Source: Nocardia acidivorans NBRC 108247
Lineage (GTDB): Bacteria > Actinomycetota > Actinomycetes > Mycobacteriales > Mycobacteriaceae
Direction: 5' to 3'
NCBI RefSeq assembly: GCF_001625085.1
Contig: NZ_BDAW01000023.1
Span: 1 to 64,000 of the forward strand
Length of the DNA stretch: 64,000 bases
Shown: one piece after another, positions 1 to 8,001 of the stretch
Layout: the number at the start of each line of letters is the position of its first letter
How positions within the stretch are numbered: the stretch's first letter is position 1
Program-made: the position numbers and the translations under genes
Notes under the pieces: model-generated
What the model saw: only the letters and a program-made list of their open reading frames with translations
What the model was told of the DNA's origin: nothing
Databases searched by the model: none

Positions 1-249
1 CCCGCCGATCTCGGCCAGCAGTTCCCGATCCCAGGTGGCCGCGAGCGCGGATCCGGACGGCAGGCTGACCGACGGGTCGCGCTCGTCCCAGGTCTCCCCG
101 CGCACACCGGACGGGCCGTCCGAGACCGGCATCTCCGCCAGTCCGATGCTGTCATCGCCCGCGAACCGGAAGATATTGGACCCGGAGACGAGCCGGATCT
201 TGGCCTCCAGGTCCAGCTTGGCCAGCAGGTCGTCGATGAAGTCGGTCAT
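1..249 (-). CDS. Glycoside hydrolase family 3 (beta-glucosidase-like), N-terminal part only
   Basis: The reverse strand encodes 83 residues before running off the left edge. They begin MTDFIDDLLAKLDLEAKIRL and contain the stretch GLAEMPVSDGPSGVRG followed by SLPSGSALAATWD, which is the characteristic N-terminal substrate-pocket region of GH3 beta-glucosidases (family knowledge). The ATG at 249 overlaps the TGA of the upstream hydrolase by 4 bp (ATGA), so the two genes are probably co-translated. No signal peptide is seen, so the enzyme is probably cytoplasmic. The catalytic Asp and the C-terminal domain lie outside the window, so substrate specificity cannot be judged. Confidence 0.8.
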   Translation of the reverse strand, partial: MTDFIDDLLAKLDLEAKIRLVSGSNIFRFAGDDSIGLAEMPVSDGPSGVRGETWDERDPSVSLPSGSALAATWDRELLAEIGG

Positions 250-1097
250 GCCTGTTCCTTCCAGAAGCTCACCAGATCGGCCGATACCTGATCGGGCACA
301 TCCTCGTTCGGCACGTGGCCGTAGCCCGGATACACCGCGGTCCTAGCCTGCAACTGTTCGGCGAACTTCACGTGGACCTCGGGCGCCCAGAGGTCGTTCG
401 TGTCGCCGTACGCCACCAGCAGCGGCACCCCGGCATCGCGCAACGCGGCGGGATCGGCGAGCGGCGGCTGCTCCATGCACTTGAGAATGCCGAGGATATT
501 GGCCTGCTTGGTCTGCAGAATCCGATTGTGCAGGAACTCCATTCGCGTCGGGGCGATCTGTGCACCCGAGGCGGTCATGGCGGCGCTCATCTGCTGGAAG
601 ATGGCCTCCTGCCCGGCCTGCTCGACAATCTGCGCGACCATCGCGGGCGGCGGGAAATTGATGTCCCGCACCGAAGACGGCCCCGAGGCCAGCAGGGTGA
701 AGCTGCGGAATCGCGCGGGCGTCTCGACCACCGCGACGCGGGCGACATACCCGCCGAAGGAATGCCCGACCAGATGCACGGGCGCGTCCGGCGACACCTG
801 ATCGATCACCTCGTGCAGGTCACCCACGAAATCGGCCATGGTGTACCCGGCGATGTCATCGGGGCCCTCGGACTGCCACTGGCCGCGCTGGTCGTAGGCG
901 ACCGCGCGATACCCGGCCGCCGCGAGCAGCGGGAGCATGAATTCGAAGTCCTCTTTGGAGCCGGTGAAGCCGGGCACCAGGACCGCGGTGCCGAGCTCCG
1001 GCGTACCGGCGGGTGGGTTGACCTCCCATCCGGCGAGCGCGCCCGCTCCGCCTCGCAGCGTGATCGATTCGATCGGCGTCTGGCTGCCCTGGGTCAT
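246..1097 (-). CDS. Alpha/beta hydrolase
   Basis: A 283-residue cytoplasmic alpha/beta-fold hydrolase. The strand-turn VLVPGFTGSKEDF (about 40-52) provides the oxyanion region, VGHSFGG (110-116) is the nucleophile elbow with Ser113, and YGHVPNED near the C-terminus supplies the catalytic His. The length fits a single-domain hydrolase of the haloperoxidase/proline-iminopeptidase-like group. It starts at an ATG, is divergent from the TetR gene at 1246, and overlaps the GH3 gene behind it by 4 bp. The palindrome at 1160-1179 lies in the shared intergenic region, so the TetR protein probably represses this pair. The substrate is unknown; the link to a glycosidase suggests esters of plant glycosides, which is only inference. 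Confidence 0.85.
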   Translation of the reverse strand: MTQGSQTPIESITLRGGAGALAGWEVNPPAGTPELGTAVLVPGFTGSKEDFEFMLPLLAAAGYRAVAYDQRGQWQSEGPDDIAGYTMADFVGDLHEVIDQVSPDAPVHLVGHSFGGYVARVAVVETPARFRSFTLLASGPSSVRDINFPPPAMVAQIVEQAGQEAIFQQMSAAMTASGAQIAPTRMEFLHNRILQTKQANILGILKCMEQPPLADPAALRDAGVPLLVAYGDTNDLWAPEVHVKFAEQLQARTAVYPGYGHVPNEDVPDQVSADLVSFWKEQA

Positions 1098-1159
1098 CGG
1101 CTGTCCTTCCTCGCACGTCCCTGTACGGCTGACACGAGTGTGCCAGTGCGAATCCAGTT

Positions 1160-1179
1160 TACCGAGTTACCACTCGGTA
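1160..1179. promoter_or_regulatory. Perfect palindrome, probable TetR operator
   Basis: TACCGAGT and ACTCGGTA form an 8-bp perfect inverted repeat around the 4-bp spacer TACC. It sits between the divergent hydrolase (starts 1097) and TetR (starts 1246) genes, the standard place and size for a TetR-family operator. Binding by the adjacent TetR is inferred. Confidence 0.6.
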
Positions 1180-1245
1180 CCGTTATATGTTCGTTATGTA
1201 CAGCTGTTTTTGCAGGTCCCGGCAGTACGACTACTGTCCCAGCAC

Positions 1246-1848
1246 ATGACGCCGCATCCCCAACGCCGGAGACGGGGCGACGACCGCCGCGAGCAGATCA
1301 TCGATCAGGCGCTGAAGAGCTTCGCCGAGAACGGCTATCGCAATTCCTCGATCGCCGATATCGCCGAGCGCTGCGGACTCTCCCAGCCCGGACTGCTGCA
1401 CTACTTCCCGAACAAGGCGGCGCTGCTGGCCGCGGTGCTCGAATATCGCGATCGGCTCGATACCGATCGACTCGGCATGAACCGGCAGTTGCGCGGCAAA
1501 GACGCACTGGGACAACTGGTTCGGCTCGTCGAGCACAATATGCACGTGCCCGGACTGGTGCAGCTGTTCACCGTGGTCACCAGCGAGGCGGTCACCCTCG
1601 ATCACCCCGCCCGGGACTGGGTGGTCAATCGCTATCGGGTGCTCGAAACCTTCCTCGCGGGCGCGCTGGACGGCGGCATCGCCGATGGCACGCTGCGCCC
1701 CGATATCAATACCACCGCCATCGCCCGACAGATCACGGCCATGATGGACGGCCTGCAATTGCAATGGCTGCTCGATCCCGAGCGGGTGGATATGGCCGCT
1801 CTCTTCCGCGCCTATATCGACGGACTCAGCGCGCAACTGTCGGCCTGA
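1246..1848 (+). CDS. TetR/AcrR family regulator
   Basis: A 200-residue repressor. Residues about 10-60 (RREQIIDQALKSFAENGYRN, then SIADIAERCGLSQPGLLHYF) form the TetR helix-turn-helix, including the typical GL.HYFPNK recognition helix. The remainder is a helical ligand-binding domain without an assignable ligand. The frame is open far upstream, but the ATG at 1246 gives the usual short N-terminus and leaves room for the palindrome at 1160-1179. Divergent from the hydrolase/GH3 pair, which it probably represses together with itself. The FAD dehydrogenase downstream has its own KstR-type site, so it is probably a separate unit. Confidence 0.85.
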   Translation: MTPHPQRRRRGDDRREQIIDQALKSFAENGYRNSSIADIAERCGLSQPGLLHYFPNKAALLAAVLEYRDRLDTDRLGMNRQLRGKDALGQLVRLVEHNMHVPGLVQLFTVVTSEAVTLDHPARDWVVNRYRVLETFLAGALDGGIADGTLRPDINTTAIARQITAMMDGLQLQWLLDPERVDMAALFRAYIDGLSAQLSA

Positions 1849-1867
1849 ACGCGAATGGCCCGGCGAA

Positions 1868-1883
1868 CTAGAACACGTTATAG
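1868..1883. promoter_or_regulatory. KstR-type operator
   Basis: CTAGAACACGTTATAG contains TAGAACACGTTATA (1869-1882), an exact match to the palindromic KstR consensus TnnAACnnGTTnnA that controls cholesterol catabolic genes in mycobacteria and rhodococci (established for KstR). It lies about 57 bp upstream of a FAD-dependent steroid-dehydrogenase-like gene, so both sequence and context agree. Binding is inferred. Confidence 0.65.
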
Positions 1884-1939
1884 TTCAGTTCGCTCGGCAG
1901 GGGACGCCGGCATTCTCATTCGGGAAGGTGGTCGCAACG

Positions 1940-3544
1940 GTGCGGACCTGGGATTCTTCGGCCGATATCGTCGTGGTGGGCTACGGCGGCGCGGGTGTGG
2001 CGGCAGCATTGGCCGCGCGCGAGACCGGGGCGGATGTACTGGCCCTCGACCGGTTCCTCGGCGGCGGCGCGACCGCGCTGTCCGGCGGCATCGTGTACGC
2101 GGGCGGCGGCACCTGGGTGCAGCGCGCGGCGGGCGTGCCGGACGATGTCGAGAATATGCTGGCCTACCTGCGGGCCGAGGTCGGCGATGCGGTGAGCGAG
2201 CAGACGCTGCGACGGTTCTGCGAGGGCTCGGCGGCCATGATCGACTGGCTCAGCTCGCACGGGGTACCGTTCCAGCCGTCGCTGTGCCCGTACAAGACCT
2301 CGTACCCCACCGATGACCACTACCTGTACTACTCCGGTAGCGAAAACTCAGGCGGTTTCCGGGAATTGGCGAAACCGGCGCAGCGCGGACATCGCGCGCA
2401 CGGGCGGGGCGTCTCGGGTAAGAAGGTATTCGAGCCGCTCGCCGAGTCCGCCGCCCGCCATGGAGTTCGGGTTCAGATCGGCACCAGGGCAACCGAACTC
2501 GTCATCGAGGACGGCCGAGTGGTAGGTGTGCGGGCCGTCTCGCTGACCGATGCGCCCGACAAGGTGCGGCGGCGGTTCGCGGCACTGGCCCGCATCTCGG
2601 CCAAACCCGGTGTGTACCACCCGGGTTTGCGCAATACGGTCGGCAAGCTGATGGATCGCCTCGAGGCGCGACATGGCCGGACGGTGCACATCCGGGCGCG
2701 CTCGGGCGTCATTCTCACCACCGGTGGCTTCATCGCCAATGGGGCGATGGTCGCCCAGCACGCGCCGAATTACCCCTGGGCGGAAGGACTTCCACTCGGT
2801 ACCGCCGGTGACGACGGCAGCGGCATCGCCATGGCGCAGGCGGCGGGCGCGGCCACCGGCAAGATGGACGCCCTGTCGACCTGGCGGTTCATCGCGCCGC
2901 CGAGCGCCTTCTTCGGCTCGATCGCGGTGGATGCCGACGGCCGGCGCATAATCGACGAATCCCGCTACGGCGCGGCCATGGGCGCGGCGATCGCGAGCGC
3001 ACCCGGCAATCGAGCGTGGCTGCTGGTGGACGCGGAACTGATGGCCGAAGCGCAACGCCAGCTCGGCGGACAGTCGGTGTGGTTCCAGCGCATGCAGACC
3101 GAACGGCTCATGCGAGTCAAGCGCATCACCGGGAATACCATCGAGGATGTGGCGGCCCGCGCGGGTATCGAACCCGCGGCGCTGCGCAAGACCGTCGACG
3201 CGCACAATCGCGCCATCGAACACAACGCCCCCGACCCGCTGGGCAAGCCCGCCGACATCCGCAAGCCGATCCGCACGGGTCCCTATGCGCTGCTGGATAT
3301 TTCGTTCAAGGCACGGCTGACCTACCCGATGCCCATGCTGACCCTGGGCGGGCTGCTGGTCGACGAGGACACCGGTGCGGTCCGCACCACCGACGGCGGC
3401 ACCATCCCCGGATTGTTCGCGGCGGGCCGGGCGGCGGTCGGCGTCTGCTCCAACTCCTATGTGAGCGGGCTGTCCCTGGCGGACTGCGTATTCTCCGGTC
3501 GCCGCGCCGGCGCGCACAGCGTGCGGGTGAACAGCACGCTCTGA
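1940..3544 (+). CDS. FAD-dependent 3-ketosteroid dehydrogenase-like flavoprotein
   Basis: A flavoprotein of 534 residues in the fumarate-reductase/3-ketosteroid-dehydrogenase superfamily. The N-terminus has the dinucleotide-binding motif DIVVVGYGGAGVAAALAA, followed by an acidic strand end (LALDRF) and GGGATALSGG. The C-terminus GLFAAGRAAVG...SYVSGLSLADCVFSGRRAG closes the FAD site, as in KstD-type enzymes, which introduce a double bond into the steroid ring. The open frame begins at GTG 1928, but GGGAAGG (1922-1928) fits only the GTG at 1940. The KstR box upstream supports a role in sterol breakdown; the exact position desaturated cannot be told. Confidence 0.75.
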   Translation: MRTWDSSADIVVVGYGGAGVAAALAARETGADVLALDRFLGGGATALSGGIVYAGGGTWVQRAAGVPDDVENMLAYLRAEVGDAVSEQTLRRFCEGSAAMIDWLSSHGVPFQPSLCPYKTSYPTDDHYLYYSGSENSGGFRELAKPAQRGHRAHGRGVSGKKVFEPLAESAARHGVRVQIGTRATELVIEDGRVVGVRAVSLTDAPDKVRRRFAALARISAKPGVYHPGLRNTVGKLMDRLEARHGRTVHIRARSGVILTTGGFIANGAMVAQHAPNYPWAEGLPLGTAGDDGSGIAMAQAAGAATGKMDALSTWRFIAPPSAFFGSIAVDADGRRIIDESRYGAAMGAAIASAPGNRAWLLVDAELMAEAQRQLGGQSVWFQRMQTERLMRVKRITGNTIEDVAARAGIEPAALRKTVDAHNRAIEHNAPDPLGKPADIRKPIRTGPYALLDISFKARLTYPMPMLTLGGLLVDEDTGAVRTTDGGTIPGLFAAGRAAVGVCSNSYVSGLSLADCVFSGRRAGAHSVRVNSTL

Positions 3545-3548
3545 GCGC

Positions 3549-3734
3549 TCACAGGCTGGCGGGCAGCCACATCATCACATTCACCTCGGGCCCGCCCCAG
3601 CCCCATCGGACCCGCCCCGGCCGCCGACCGCCGAAGGCGCTGTAGAAGCCGACGTTCCGGCCGCCATGGCCGTGATCGGGGATCGGATCTGGTATCAGCC
3701 CCGATGGTTCGACCGGTATGTGCCGGACTTCGAC
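3549..3734 (-). other. Coding-like remnant of unknown gene
   Basis: On the minus strand a frame ending at 3549 reads like real protein (LIPDPIPDHGHGGRNVGFYS, then GWGGPEVNVMMWLPASL) with the codon bias of the neighbours. It has no plausible start before it runs into the acetoacetyl-CoA synthetase gene in another frame. I do not recognise the family. It may be the 3' scar of a lost gene. Confidence 0.25.
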
Positions 3735-3745
3735 GTCGAGGGCAA

Positions 3746-5722
3746 TCAGCTGGTCGTGCAGGAACGGTGAGTGGCGTACCAGGACAACAGTTCCGGGGCG
3801 TCGATGGCGCTGGGGTCGACGACCCGGGCCGGATCCGCGCCTTGGAGTATGCGTTTGAGGGGGACCTCCAGTTTCTTGCCGGTGCGGGTGTGCGGAATGC
3901 CCGGGGCGCACTGGATTTCATCGGGGACGTGGCGCGGAGAGAGCTGGGTGCGCAGGGCGCTGGTGATACGCAGGCGCAGGTCGTCGGTGAGGGTTCGGTC
4001 CTCGGGCAGTACGACGAACAGCGGCATCCAGTAGCCGCCATCGGGTAGTTCGATACCCAGGACGAGGGCTTCGAGAACCTCGGGCAGGGCCTCGACCACC
4101 TGATAGATCTCGGCGCTGCCCATCCGAATCCCATTGCGGTTCAAGGTGGAATCGGAGCGGCCGTGCACGGTGACGCTGCCGTGCGGGTTGACTGTGATCC
4201 AGTCGCCGTGCCGCCAGACGCCGGGATAGGTGTCGAAATAGGCGTCGCGGTAGCGGGAGCCGTCCGGATCGTTCCAGAAGCGCAGCGGCATGGACGGCAT
4301 GGGGGCGGTGACGACGAGTTCGCCGACCGCACCGTGCACCGGGTCACCGGATTCATCCCAGGCTTGCAGGGCCACACCGAGATACGGTGCGGAGAGTTCA
4401 CCCGGCCAGACGGGAACGGTGGGGACACCACCGATGAAGGCGGAGACGATATCGGTGCCGCCGCTGATGGCAGAGACCGGGATATCGCCGATATGGTCGC
4501 GCAACCACAGCGAGGAGGTGGCGGGCAGGGCCGAGCCGGTGATGCCGATTTGTCGCAGTCGGCTCAGATCGTGGGCGCGAGAGGGTAGCACGCCCGCCTT
4601 CTCGCAGGCGAGGACATAGCCGGGGCTCGTGCCCAGCACGGTGGTTCCGGTGCGAGCGGCCATGGCCCACAGCGCATCCGGGGCCGGATACGCGGGGCTG
4701 CCGTCGTAGCAGACGATGGTCGCACCGGCCAGCAGACCGGCGACCTGGAAGTTCCACATCATCCAGCTGGGGCTGGTGTACCAGAAGAAGGTGTCCTCGG
4801 GTTCGATATCGGAGTGCAGGGCAATGGCTTTGAGGTGCTCCAGCAGGACGCCGCCGTGGCCGTGGACTATTCCCTTGGGCCTGCCGGTGGTGCCGGAGGA
4901 ATAGAGCACCCACAGGGGGTGGGCGAAATCGACCGCGGTCGTGGCGATGCCGGCGGGGGTCCAGCCGAGGTCGGCGGCGAGGTCTTCGGTGGCGTCATCC
5001 CAATCGAGGGTGCCGTCGAGGGTGTGACCGTACCGTGCGAGCAGGATGGTGCCCCGCAGCGTGGGCAGACCCGCACGGAGAGCGACGATCTCGTCGCGTT
5101 TGTCGTGTGCCCGGCCACCGAAGCGATAGCCGTCGGCGGTGATCAGTACGGTCGGTTCGAGCTGACCGAGCCGATCCAAGGCCGCCTGGGCGGTGTAGTC
5201 CTGACCGCACGCGCTCCAGATCGCGCCGATACTCGCGGTGGCGAGGAAGGCGATCACCGCCTCGGGAATATTGGGCAGATAGCCGACCACCCGATCGCCG
5301 GAACCGACTCCCAGTGCACGAAGCCTACGGGCCAGCACTGCTGTGCGCGAAAGCATTTCGGCCCAGGAGACCTCCCGCACCGGGATGTCCTCGCCCAGGG
5401 CGAGGATCGCGGGCCGGTCGGCGCGCGCCTGACGCACCACCCGGTCGACATAATTCAGCCGGGTCCCCGGAAACCATTCGGCTCCCGGCATGGCGGATTC
5501 GGCCAGCACCTCCGCAGGAGTGTCACCGAGTTCGAAGTACTCCCAGACCGCCCGCCAGAACCCCGGGATGTCCCGTACCGACCACCGCCAGAGTTCGTGA
5601 TAGTCCGCGGCGGTGACGCCGTAGCGCTCTTCGACGAATCGGGTGAAGTCGGTGATGCGCGCGCCCGCAAGGGTTTCCGCATCGGGCACCCACTGCGGCG
5701 CGATCTGCTCGGACAGTGTCAT
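3746..5722 (-). CDS. Acetoacetyl-CoA synthetase (acetoacetate-CoA ligase)
   Basis: A 658-residue ANL-superfamily ligase that activates acetoacetate with ATP and CoA. It has the long N-terminal domain of acetyl/acetoacetyl-CoA synthetases (DYHELWRWSVRDIPGFWRAV, about 40-59), the AMP-binding P-loop LYSSGTTGRPKGIVH (273-287), and the C-terminal hinge region WRHGDWITVNPHGSVTVHGR. Length matches the family (about 650). The open frame extends upstream, but the ATG at 5722 overlaps the stop of the 3-hydroxybutyrate dehydrogenase (ATGA). With that enzyme it turns imported 3-hydroxybutyrate into acetoacetyl-CoA, which a thiolase elsewhere would cleave. Last gene of the ketone-body operon. Confidence 0.9.
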   Translation of the reverse strand: MTLSEQIAPQWVPDAETLAGARITDFTRFVEERYGVTAADYHELWRWSVRDIPGFWRAVWEYFELGDTPAEVLAESAMPGAEWFPGTRLNYVDRVVRQARADRPAILALGEDIPVREVSWAEMLSRTAVLARRLRALGVGSGDRVVGYLPNIPEAVIAFLATASIGAIWSACGQDYTAQAALDRLGQLEPTVLITADGYRFGGRAHDKRDEIVALRAGLPTLRGTILLARYGHTLDGTLDWDDATEDLAADLGWTPAGIATTAVDFAHPLWVLYSSGTTGRPKGIVHGHGGVLLEHLKAIALHSDIEPEDTFFWYTSPSWMMWNFQVAGLLAGATIVCYDGSPAYPAPDALWAMAARTGTTVLGTSPGYVLACEKAGVLPSRAHDLSRLRQIGITGSALPATSSLWLRDHIGDIPVSAISGGTDIVSAFIGGVPTVPVWPGELSAPYLGVALQAWDESGDPVHGAVGELVVTAPMPSMPLRFWNDPDGSRYRDAYFDTYPGVWRHGDWITVNPHGSVTVHGRSDSTLNRNGIRMGSAEIYQVVEALPEVLEALVLGIELPDGGYWMPLFVVLPEDRTLTDDLRLRITSALRTQLSPRHVPDEIQCAPGIPHTRTGKKLEVPLKRILQGADPARVVDPSAIDAPELLSWYATHRSCTTS

Positions 5723-6468
5723 CGCGCGCTCCACCCGCCGTCCATGGTGTAGCTCGCGCCGGTCACCATGCGGGCGGCGTCGGTGGCGAGCCAGCCGACC
5801 AGCGAGGCCACCTCCTGCGGTTCCACCAGGCGTTTGATGGCGTTCTCGGTGAGCATGATCCGTTCCACCACCTCCTGTTCGTCGATACCGTGCGCGGCGG
5901 CCTGATCGGCGATCTGCCTGTCCACCAACGGGGTTCGCACATAGCCGGGGCTGACGCAATTGCTGGTGACGCCGTGCGGGCCGCCCTCCAGCGCGGTCAC
6001 CTTGGACAGCCCCTCCACCGCGTGCTTGGCGGTGACGTACGCGGATTTGTAGGCCGAGGCGCGAATACCGTGCACCGAGGAGATATTGATGATTCGGCCA
6101 TGGCCGCGCTCGTACATATGCGGCAGGGCCGCGCGAATCAGCAGGAAGGGCGCTTCGACCATGAGCGCCAACAACATTCGGAAACGCTCGGGCGCGAAGT
6201 CCACGATCGGGCTGATGCTCTGCACCCCCGCGTTGTTCACCAGGATGTCGACCTCGAGGCGCAGGTCCTCCAGGGCTGTGACGTCCAGCAGGTCCACTTC
6301 CCAGGCGTGCCCGCCGATCTCGGCGGCGACCTGTTTCGCGCCGGGGCCGTCGATATCGGCGACGATCACCGTGGCTCCTTGTCCGGCAAGCTCTTTGGCG
6401 CACGCCGCGCCTATCCCGCTCGCACCGCCCGTGACCAGGGCGGTGCGACCGGTCAGATCCGCTGTCAT
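5719..6468 (-). CDS. 3-hydroxybutyrate dehydrogenase (SDR family)
   Basis: A 249-residue classical short-chain dehydrogenase. TGGASGIGAACA (about 14-25) is the NAD-binding glycine motif, NNAGVQ the active-site strand, and YVTAK the catalytic Tyr-Lys pair with an upstream ISSVHGI Ser. The segments NISSVHGIRASAYKSAYVTA and the C-terminal MDGGW agree with bacterial D-beta-hydroxybutyrate dehydrogenases. It is coupled by 4-bp ATGA overlaps both to the transporter before it and to acetoacetyl-CoA synthetase after it, which fixes the reaction as oxidation of 3-hydroxybutyrate to acetoacetate with good confidence. Confidence 0.88.
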   Translation of the reverse strand: MTADLTGRTALVTGGASGIGAACAKELAGQGATVIVADIDGPGAKQVAAEIGGHAWEVDLLDVTALEDLRLEVDILVNNAGVQSISPIVDFAPERFRMLLALMVEAPFLLIRAALPHMYERGHGRIINISSVHGIRASAYKSAYVTAKHAVEGLSKVTALEGGPHGVTSNCVSPGYVRTPLVDRQIADQAAAHGIDEQEVVERIMLTENAIKRLVEPQEVASLVGWLATDAARMVTGASYTMDGGWSAR

Positions 6469-7841
6469 GCGGGCACCTTCCGATTGCTCTCGGCGGCAAC
6501 GCTTTGCGCGTCCGCCAGGTCGATGGCGGCCAGATCCGCGCCATTGGTCTCGCGGGCGGACAGCACCGCGACCACGGTGACCGCGGCCGCACCGGCCAGG
6601 TACCAGGCGATCGGCACCGAGGATTTGTAGGTATTGAGCAGTCGCACCGCGATGATCGGCGCGAGCGATCCGGCCACGATCGAGGTCACCTGATACCCCA
6701 GGGAGACACCGGAATACCGCATTCGGGTCGGGAACATCTCGGCCATGATGGCGGGCTGGGCGGCGTACATGAAGGCGTGGAAGACCAGGCCGATGATGAT
6801 GGCCGCGAGGATCACCGCATTGTGTTTGCTGTCCATCATGGGGAAGGCGAAGAAGCCCCAGGTGCCCGCGGCCAGCGCGCCGATCAGGTAGATCGGGCGA
6901 CGGCCGTACCGGTCGCTGAGCCGTCCCGCCAGCGGGATGATCGCGAAATGCACCGCGTGCGCGGCCAACAGCCACCACAGGATGACCTTGGTATTGGTCC
7001 CGACATGCACCTTCAGATACGTGATGCTGAACGTGACCACCAGGTAGTACAGGATATTCTCGCCGAAGCGCAGGCCCATGGCGGTGAAAACCCCACGCGG
7101 ATAACGCTTGAGCACCTCGATGGCGCTGAACGAGGTCGCCTTCTCCTGTTCGGCCAGCTGCTGCGCGGCCAGGAAGATGGGCGCGTCGGTGATCTTGGTG
7201 CGCACGTAGTAGCCGATCAGCACCACCACCGCCGAGAGCCAGAAGGCCACCCGCCAACCCCAGGACAGGAACGAGGCGTCCGAGAGCGTGGAGGTCAGGA
7301 TCAACAGCACGACGGTCGCGAGCATATTGCCCAGCGGTACCGCGGCCTGCGGCCAGGAGGCCCAGAACGCGCGACTTCTGCTCGGACTGTGTTCTGCCAC
7401 AAGCAGAACCGCGCCACCCCATTCACCGCCGACCGCGAAACCCTGCATGAAGCGCAGCACCACCAGCAGGGTGGGGGCCAGATAGCCGACCTGGGCGAAG
7501 GTCGGCAGACAGCCCATCAGGAAGGTGGTCGCGCCCACCAGCAGCAGGCTCAGCTGGAGCAGCTTCTTGCGCCCGTACTTATCGCCGAAGTGCCCGAACA
7601 CGATTCCGCCGATCGGCCGCGCCGCGAAGCCCACCGCGTAGGTGATGAACGCCGCCAGAATCGCATCCAGATCGCTGGTGCCCTTGGCGAAGAAGACCTT
7701 GTTGAAGACCAGCGTCGCCGCCGTGCCGTAGAGGAAGAATTCGTACCACTCGACGACGGTGCCCGCCATCGAGGCGGCCACCACCCGCCGGAGTCCCGCC
7801 AGCGCGGTGTCCTGCGGCGGCTCGGTATCCCGGACGCTCAT
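6465..7841 (-). CDS. MHS-family MFS transporter, probable 3-hydroxybutyrate/ketone-body importer
   Basis: A 458-residue transporter of about 12 membrane helices in the metabolite:H+ symporter group (ShiA/ProP relatives). The start GTVVEWYEFFLYGTAATLVF and the loop FGHFGDKYGRKK are diagnostic of that group. It heads an operon with 3-hydroxybutyrate dehydrogenase and acetoacetyl-CoA synthetase, so it probably imports 3-hydroxybutyrate or acetoacetate (inference from context). The open frame continues upstream of 7841 without a good start. The Shine-Dalgarno AAGGAG (7872-7877) is placed for the ATG at 7864, which is out of frame because of a 23-bp tandem duplication. Translation of the transporter from ATG 7841 therefore probably depends on termination-reinitiation. 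Confidence 0.85.
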   Translation of the reverse strand: MSVRDTEPPQDTALAGLRRVVAASMAGTVVEWYEFFLYGTAATLVFNKVFFAKGTSDLDAILAAFITYAVGFAARPIGGIVFGHFGDKYGRKKLLQLSLLLVGATTFLMGCLPTFAQVGYLAPTLLVVLRFMQGFAVGGEWGGAVLLVAEHSPSRSRAFWASWPQAAVPLGNMLATVVLLILTSTLSDASFLSWGWRVAFWLSAVVVLIGYYVRTKITDAPIFLAAQQLAEQEKATSFSAIEVLKRYPRGVFTAMGLRFGENILYYLVVTFSITYLKVHVGTNTKVILWWLLAAHAVHFAIIPLAGRLSDRYGRRPIYLIGALAAGTWGFFAFPMMDSKHNAVILAAIIIGLVFHAFMYAAQPAIMAEMFPTRMRYSGVSLGYQVTSIVAGSLAPIIAVRLLNTYKSSVPIAWYLAGAAAVTVVAVLSARETNGADLAAIDLADAQSVAAESNRKVPA

Positions 7842-7864
7842 GGCTCGGTATCCCGGACGCTCAT
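7819..7864. repeat. 23-bp tandem duplication across a start codon
   Basis: Two perfect adjacent copies (7819-7841 and 7842-7864) begin GGCTCGGTATCCCGGACGCT and end CAT. Each copy carries, on the minus strand, ATG plus the first seven codons of the transporter. Because 23 is not a multiple of three, the outer ATG is thrown out of frame. Confidence 0.95.
7838..7864 (-). CDS. 8-codon upstream ORF created by the duplication
   Basis: ATG at 7864, preceded by AAGGAG at 7-nt spacing, encodes MSVRDTEP and stops at TGA 7838-7840. The stop overlaps the transporter's ATG (7839-7841) as ATGA, the same coupling geometry used between the downstream genes. Whether the peptide matters is unknown; its translation probably feeds ribosomes to the transporter. 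Confidence 0.5.
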   Translation of the reverse strand: MSVRDTEP

Positions 7865-7971
7865 CGTGCAACTCCTTCACGATCGGGCCGCGTCCCCTCA
7901 TCTGTGACGCGGCCCACAAATCAATCAGGTACCGAGTATTCGTGCACATTCGAATGGCAGCAATGGCCAAG

Positions 7972-7992
7972 TTCGCAGGGCATATCTGCGAA
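7972..7992. promoter_or_regulatory. Inverted repeat, probable LysR-type operator
   Basis: TTCGCAG and CTGCGAA form a perfect 7-bp inverted repeat around a 7-bp spacer, ending 9 bp before the LysR start and facing the divergent ketone-body operon. It is AT-centred and contains the T-N11-A pattern usual for LysR proteins. Control of both genes is inferred. Confidence 0.55.
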
Positions 7993-8001
7993 GATGCAGA
8001 A

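Noticed and set aside
315..1871. 518-codon plus-strand frame
   Set aside because: It runs antisense to the alpha/beta hydrolase and across the TetR gene in another frame. It is Arg/Gly-rich without motifs, a typical high-GC shadow frame.
3746..6592. 948-codon frame as a giant fusion protein
   Set aside because: Only the part from ATG 5722 encodes acetoacetyl-CoA synthetase. The upstream third is a shadow of the dehydrogenase, which has its own proper frame and overlaps by ATGA.
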